From an uncultured Sporolactobacillus sp. (GTDB taxonomy: Bacteria > Bacillota > Bacilli > Bacillales > Sporolactobacillaceae), in the NCBI GenBank assembly GCA_900543345.1, contig UQRJ01000110.1:1-8681 (forward strand): DNA of 8,681 nucleotides, read 5' to 3'. Below, in pieces: positions 5,928 through 8,681 of the stretch. Each line of letters starts with the position of its first letter. Position 1 is the first letter of the stretch. Both the position numbers and the translations under genes were made by a program. The notes under the pieces are model-generated. The model saw nothing but the letters and a program-made list of their open reading frames with translations, ran no database searches and was not told the origin of the DNA.

Positions 5928-5984
5928 AAAATAGGATTCTATCGCCAATTACCGCGGCGACCCATGAAGGAGAGGCCATAAAAG

Positions 5985-6656
5985 ATGGTTGATACGATTA
6001 AAGTAGTCAAGCAGCTGCTCGATTGGAACGAAGATTGCAGCGACGACGTAAAAGTGGTCTTGAATGAAAAAAAAGTTTGCGCGATTAATGTCATGGCGGC
6101 GCCCGGTTCGGGGAAAACGAGCTTGATCATCAAATTGATCGAGCGTCTGCAGCCGCGCTATAAAGCGGCGGTGATCGAGGGAGACATTGCCGGCCAGGTC
6201 GATGCGGAAAAACTCGATGCTCTTGGCGTCCCCGTCGTGCAATTGAATACGAACGGAGCCTGCCATATCGAAGCGATGTCGATGAAGAAAATGCTCGGCT
6301 ACTTCGATCTCGATGCGATCGACGTGTTGTTCATCGAAAATGTCGGTAACCTCGTTTGCCCGGCCGAATTCGACGTCGGGGAGGATTTGAAATTGGCGAT
6401 CGTCAGCGTTCCCGAAGGCGACGATAAAGTTGTTAAATATCCGCTGCTTTTTTCCAAAGCGAATGTTGTCGTACTCAATAAATTCGATATGAGACGTTTT
6501 TTCGATTTCGACGACCGGCAAATTGAAGCGGACGTGCAACACCTTAATCCGAGCGCTAAAGTTTTTCGCATCTCCTGCAAGGACGATGCAGGCATCGACG
6601 CGCTTGCTGAGAAAATCGCCGGCCGAGTTGCCGCCAAAGTTGCGCCGGTGAGCTGA
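5985..6656 (+). CDS. hypB: Hydrogenase nickel-incorporation GTPase HypB
   Basis: This is a cytosolic SIMIBI-class GTPase that, with HypA, loads nickel into [NiFe]-hydrogenase (in some bacteria also urease). The 223-aa product is the short form, without the N-terminal His-rich nickel store or CxxCGC motif. The P-loop is APGSGKTS (39-46), followed by VIEGDIAGQVDAEKL (63-77). The metal site uses Cys93-His94 (NGACHIEA) and Cys125 in ENVGNLVCPAEFD (118-130). The guanine-specificity motif is NKFD (165-168). These match the family precisely. AAGGAGAGG at 5967-5975 lies nine bases before the ATG. No hypA or hydrogenase gene is in the window. The downstream neighbour is a nickel/cobalt importer, which supports a nickel-supply role. 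It is divergent from the DUF3842 gene. A hairpin follows the stop, and nikMN has its own promoter, so the two may be separate transcripts. Confidence 0.96.
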   Translation: MVDTIKVVKQLLDWNEDCSDDVKVVLNEKKVCAINVMAAPGSGKTSLIIKLIERLQPRYKAAVIEGDIAGQVDAEKLDALGVPVVQLNTNGACHIEAMSMKKMLGYFDLDAIDVLFIENVGNLVCPAEFDVGEDLKLAIVSVPEGDDKVVKYPLLFSKANVVVLNKFDMRRFFDFDDRQIEADVQHLNPSAKVFRISCKDDAGIDALAEKIAGRVAAKVAPVS

Positions 6657-6687
6657 CGTCGAGAAGTTCATCATGTCCGATTCGATC

Positions 6688-6721
6688 GCCGGAATAAAAG
6701 ATCGGCAGTTTACTTTCCGGC
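6688..6721. other. Inverted repeat after hypB
   Basis: GCCGGAA (6688-6694) and TTCCGGC (6715-6721) are exact complements around a 20-base loop. TTAACTC follows, so there is no T-run. It may be a weak 3' end for hypB or an mRNA-stabilising stem. Confidence 0.3.
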
Positions 6722-6732
6722 TTAACTCACCG

Positions 6733-6761
6733 TTTACATCGCTGACATGCTGCGTTATGAT
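6733..6761 (+). promoter_or_regulatory. Promoter of nikMN
   Basis: TTTACA (6733-6738) and TATGAT (6756-6761) are separated by exactly 17 bases, each 5/6 to the vegetative consensus. This is one of the best promoter matches in the window. Transcription would start near 6768, leaving an untranslated leader of about 180 bases before the start at 6949. I see no clear NikR-type paired operator next to it. Confidence 0.6.
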
Positions 6762-6767
6762 AAATAG

Positions 6768-6948
6768 TGCGGATCACGAAGATTCGTTTTTACTGCAAAT
6801 GAGTAGTTGTAATCATATAACAGCCACGAAGGCTGACCGATACTCGCCAAACTGCGGGTCCGATTAGTGTTCGCGGCTTTTTATTTTGTCGCGGGTTTTC
6901 GGCCTTACGCAGTCACGACATCAACTTTTTTGTAGGAGGAGTCGAGAG
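6768..6948 (+). promoter_or_regulatory. Long structured nikMN leader, class unknown
   Basis: Three consecutive hairpins lie at 6806-6860: GTTGTA-ATCA-TATAAC (6806-6821), CAGCC-ACGAA-GGCTG (6821-6835) and GACC/CGC...GCG/GGTC (6835-6860, with a six-base bulge GATACT). Each shares or directly abuts the base of the next. Two T-rich stretches follow (6879-6888 and 6925-6931), then the ribosome site TAGGAGGAG (6933-6941). I could not match it to a cobalamin or NiCo riboswitch. A metal-responsive switch is inference from its place in front of a nickel/cobalt importer. Confidence 0.35.
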
Positions 6949-7923
6949 ATGCATATACCCGATAATTATCTGAGCCCGGAAACGTGTCTGGTGATGGGAG
7001 CGGCAATGGTACCGGTGCTGATCGTGTCCGTTCATCGAGTAAAGAAAACGATGTCGGCAAAACGGTTGCCGCTGATCGGTATCGGCGCTGCGCTGTCGTT
7101 TGTGCTGATGATGTTTAATGTTCCGGTTCCGGGGGGAACGACTGCGCATGCTGTGGGCGGGACGTTGCTGGCGATTTTGCTCGGACCGGAAGCCGCCTGT
7201 CTGGCAATTGCCGCCGCACTGCTAATTCAGTGCCTGTTTTTTGGTGACGGCGGCGTACTTGCGTTGGGTGCGAATATGTTTAATATGGCGTTTGTTATGC
7301 CGTTTTTCGGCTATGCGGTTTATCGCTTACTGACGGGCCGGCAGCAAGTGGGAAAACGCCGGCTGGTTGCTGCCGCGATTGCTGCCTATTTGGCGATTAA
7401 TGTGTCGGCGCTGCTGGCGGGTATCGAATTCGGTATCCAGCCGATGCTGTTTACCGATGCCGGCGGACGGCCGCTGTATGCGCCTTATCCGCTGCAGGTT
7501 GCTGTACCTGCCATGCTGATCCCGCATCTGAGTGTGGCGGGTGCCGCAGAAATACTGGCGACCGGCGGTGTGCTTACTTTTGTGCAAAAAGTGTCGCCGG
7601 AGCTGCTGGGCGGGCGCGCTCCGCGAACTTATAAGAAATTGACCGGACTGCTGCTGGCACTGATCATGCTGACACCGCTTGGCTTACTTGCGGCAGCAAG
7701 CGCCTGGGGCGAATGGAGCGGCGGGGAGCTTGCCCATACGATCGGTTATCTGCCGGCAGGAATGACCCGCGGCTTCGACTATCATGCGCTGTTTTCCGAT
7801 TACGCGGTTCGCGGCCTGCCCGAATGGCTGGGTTATATTTTATCGGCGGCCGGCGGCTGCGCTGTGCTGGTCATTTTATTCCGGCTGCTGTCGTTCCGGA
7901 AGAAGAAGGACATCCGGAATTGA
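6949..7923 (+). CDS. nikMN: NikMN/CbiM-type ECF nickel (or cobalt) substrate-binding permease
   Basis: This is the membrane substrate-capture (S) component of an energy-coupling-factor importer for Ni2+ or Co2+. The 324-aa protein starts MHIPDNYLSP. In the solved NikM structure the metal is held by the free Met1 amine, His2 and His67; here His2 and His67 (TTAHAVGGTLLAILLGP) are at exactly those positions. That also fixes the start at 6949, since longer in-frame starts (6886) would bury the ligand. TAGGAGGAG lies seven bases upstream. Residues 1 to about 215 form the CbiM/NikM domain with about seven membrane segments and the conserved QCLFFGDGGVLALGANMFNMAF region (94-115). From about 230 to 316 an added two-helix domain (PDGLE/NikN type) with a periplasmic loop is fused on. 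This NikMN fusion and the neighbouring hypB favour nickel over cobalt, though sequence alone cannot prove it. The next gene is its T component. Confidence 0.93.
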   Translation: MHIPDNYLSPETCLVMGAAMVPVLIVSVHRVKKTMSAKRLPLIGIGAALSFVLMMFNVPVPGGTTAHAVGGTLLAILLGPEAACLAIAAALLIQCLFFGDGGVLALGANMFNMAFVMPFFGYAVYRLLTGRQQVGKRRLVAAAIAAYLAINVSALLAGIEFGIQPMLFTDAGGRPLYAPYPLQVAVPAMLIPHLSVAGAAEILATGGVLTFVQKVSPELLGGRAPRTYKKLTGLLLALIMLTPLGLLAAASAWGEWSGGELAHTIGYLPAGMTRGFDYHALFSDYAVRGLPEWLGYILSAAGGCAVLVILFRLLSFRKKKDIRN

Positions 7924-7979
7924 GTGGGCAGACAGTAGAGAGACGATGTGAATCAGGTAAGCAGGAACCGCGATGCGAT

Positions 7980-8647
7980 ATGGAGTTGCCGGCATGGCTC
8001 CGAGCTGACGACCGAATGGAAAAGGCGTTGCCGGGACGGCGCTCGTTTGTCGATAAAAACCTGACACGATTATCGCGGCTGCTGACCGATCTGCGCCGGG
8101 GATCGGACGAGCGTACTTTTATTAGCAGCATTCGGCCGAACGTCCGTCTGATTATCGTGCTCGCGCTGATCGTGCTGATTACTTGCAGCCAAAGTGCCGC
8201 TTTTATTTTACTGATGGCGGTGGCGCTCCTCGTGCTGCTTAGCATGACGCCGATGACGGTTCTGCGCCGAGTGCTAGCTGTCGGCCTCATGGCCGGTCTG
8301 TTGATGACAGGCACGCTGCTGCCCGCTTGGCTGCTTGGGTTCGGCGGATCGATTGGGCTGATGGCTGCGAAAATTTGGCTGACCGTCTCCCTTTCCGGGC
8401 TTCTGGCGTTGACGACGACGCGCCATGAACTGACCGGTGCGCTGAAGGCCGTCCATTTACCTGATTTACCGATTTTCATTCTTGATCTGGCGCTCGCGTA
8501 CATCGCCGTACTCGGCAATCTTGCACTGCAGCTTTTTCAGGCGCTGAAAGTGCGCTCGGTCGGACGTGAGCCGCATCGGGTCTATCCGCTTGCTGGCATC
8601 GCCGGTACGTTGTTTCTGAAATCAAAAGACTTATCGGAAGAAGTGGC
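7980..8647 (+). CDS. cbiQ: ECF transporter T component (CbiQ/NikQ), 3' truncated by the window edge
   Basis: The open frame runs without a stop into the adapter, so only the first 222 codons are genomic; family members are usually about 240-270 aa. It starts MELPAWLRADD, then the usual cytoplasmic helix RRSFVDKNLTRL (20-31). Hydrophobic segments follow at about 56-70, 74-90, 98-120, 124-146 and 165-183. The segment LKAVHLPDLPIFILDLALAY (155-174) and the coupling-helix motif ALKVRSVG (188-195), which contacts the ATPase, are diagnostic for the EcfT/CbiQ family. It transmits ATP hydrolysis to the NikMN subunit. The start is uncertain. The ATG at 7980 has only AGGA (7963-7966, long spacing). An in-frame TTG at 7920 overlapping the nikMN stop has GAAGGA at 7905-7910 and would add 20 residues. 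An ATPase gene (cbiO/nikO) is expected next but is outside the window. Confidence 0.88.
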
Positions 8648-8681
8648 CTGTCTCTTATACACATCTGACGCTGCCGACGAA
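8648..8681 (-). other. Nextera i5-side sequencing adapter (artefact)
   Basis: Bases 8648-8666 are the reverse complement of the 19-bp Tn5 mosaic end, and 8667-8680 continue with the Nextera Read 1 sequence (GACGCTGCCGACGA). Base 8681 would be the first base of the i5 index. It is library sequence and truncates the cbiQ/nikQ frame. Confidence 0.97.

Noticed and set aside
5949..6674. Minus-strand 241-codon frame opposite hypB
   Set aside because: HypB motifs (P-loop, ENVGNLVCP, NKFD) fix the plus strand. The reverse frame is a codon-bias shadow.
6673..6867. 64-codon plus-strand frame between hypB and nikMN
   Set aside because: It covers the predicted promoter and hairpins, lacks a ribosome site and has no recognisable features.
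6768..6948. Cobalamin or NiCo riboswitch in front of nikMN
   Set aside because: I could not find the B12-box or the paired conserved purine segments of the NiCo class, so only an unclassified leader is claimed.
7871..8664. Minus-strand frames at 7871-8518 and 8476-8664
   Set aside because: The plus strand encodes a membrane protein of the CbiQ family. The 8476-8664 frame begins inside the adapter (MCIRDR) and is an artefact.
1..8681. CRISPR arrays, tRNA or rRNA genes, phage genes
   Set aside because: No regularly spaced repeats, no tRNA T-arm/acceptor pattern, no ribosomal RNA signature and no phage-type proteins were seen.

Overview
The window is about 8.6 kb of bacterial DNA between two Illumina Nextera adapters (bases 1-45 and 8648-8681). 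The genuine insert is therefore about 46-8647, and both edges are library cuts rather than biological ends. The T-box leader, strong Shine-Dalgarno sites, intrinsic terminators and gene families point to a Bacillota-type genome. The MHIPDNYL-type nickel/cobalt permease and the DUF3842 gene make an anaerobic Negativicutes (Veillonella/Megasphaera/Dialister-like) host my best guess, but this is inference.

Layout. (i) 46-746: an AT-rich two-gene toxin-antitoxin module, an AbrB/MazE-type antitoxin overlapping a Doc/Fic-fold toxin by ATGA. (ii) About 777-1047: a decayed 5' part of a group II intron with no reverse transcriptase and no visible domain V. Together (i) and (ii) look like an accessory island. 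(iii) 1165-1841: a monocistronic DJ-1/PfpI gene with its own promoter and a strong terminator. (iv) 2041-3793: a tyrosine T-box leader (specifier TAC) and tyrS. (v) 3814-3860: an unexplained strong hairpin. (vi) 3905-4711, minus strand: a divergent arginase-fold protein, back to back with a gamma-carbonic-anhydrase-like gene at 4829-5347. (vii) 5435-5876, minus strand: a DUF3842 gene broken by a frameshift. It is divergent from hypB across an AT-rich gap with a palindromic -10. (viii) 5985-8647: a nickel block of hypB (nickel-insertion GTPase), a fused ECF substrate-capture protein NikMN, and the start of the T component CbiQ/NikQ, cut by the right edge.

The genes in (viii) fit together: NikMN-NikQ plus an ATPase (presumably just beyond the window) import nickel, and HypB delivers it to a [NiFe] enzyme such as hydrogenase. 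The nikMN gene has its own good promoter and a leader of about 180 nt with three consecutive hairpins. I could not match that leader to a known riboswitch, and it is the best candidate here for something undescribed. The rest is mostly housekeeping, with the toxin-antitoxin/intron remnant as the accessory part.
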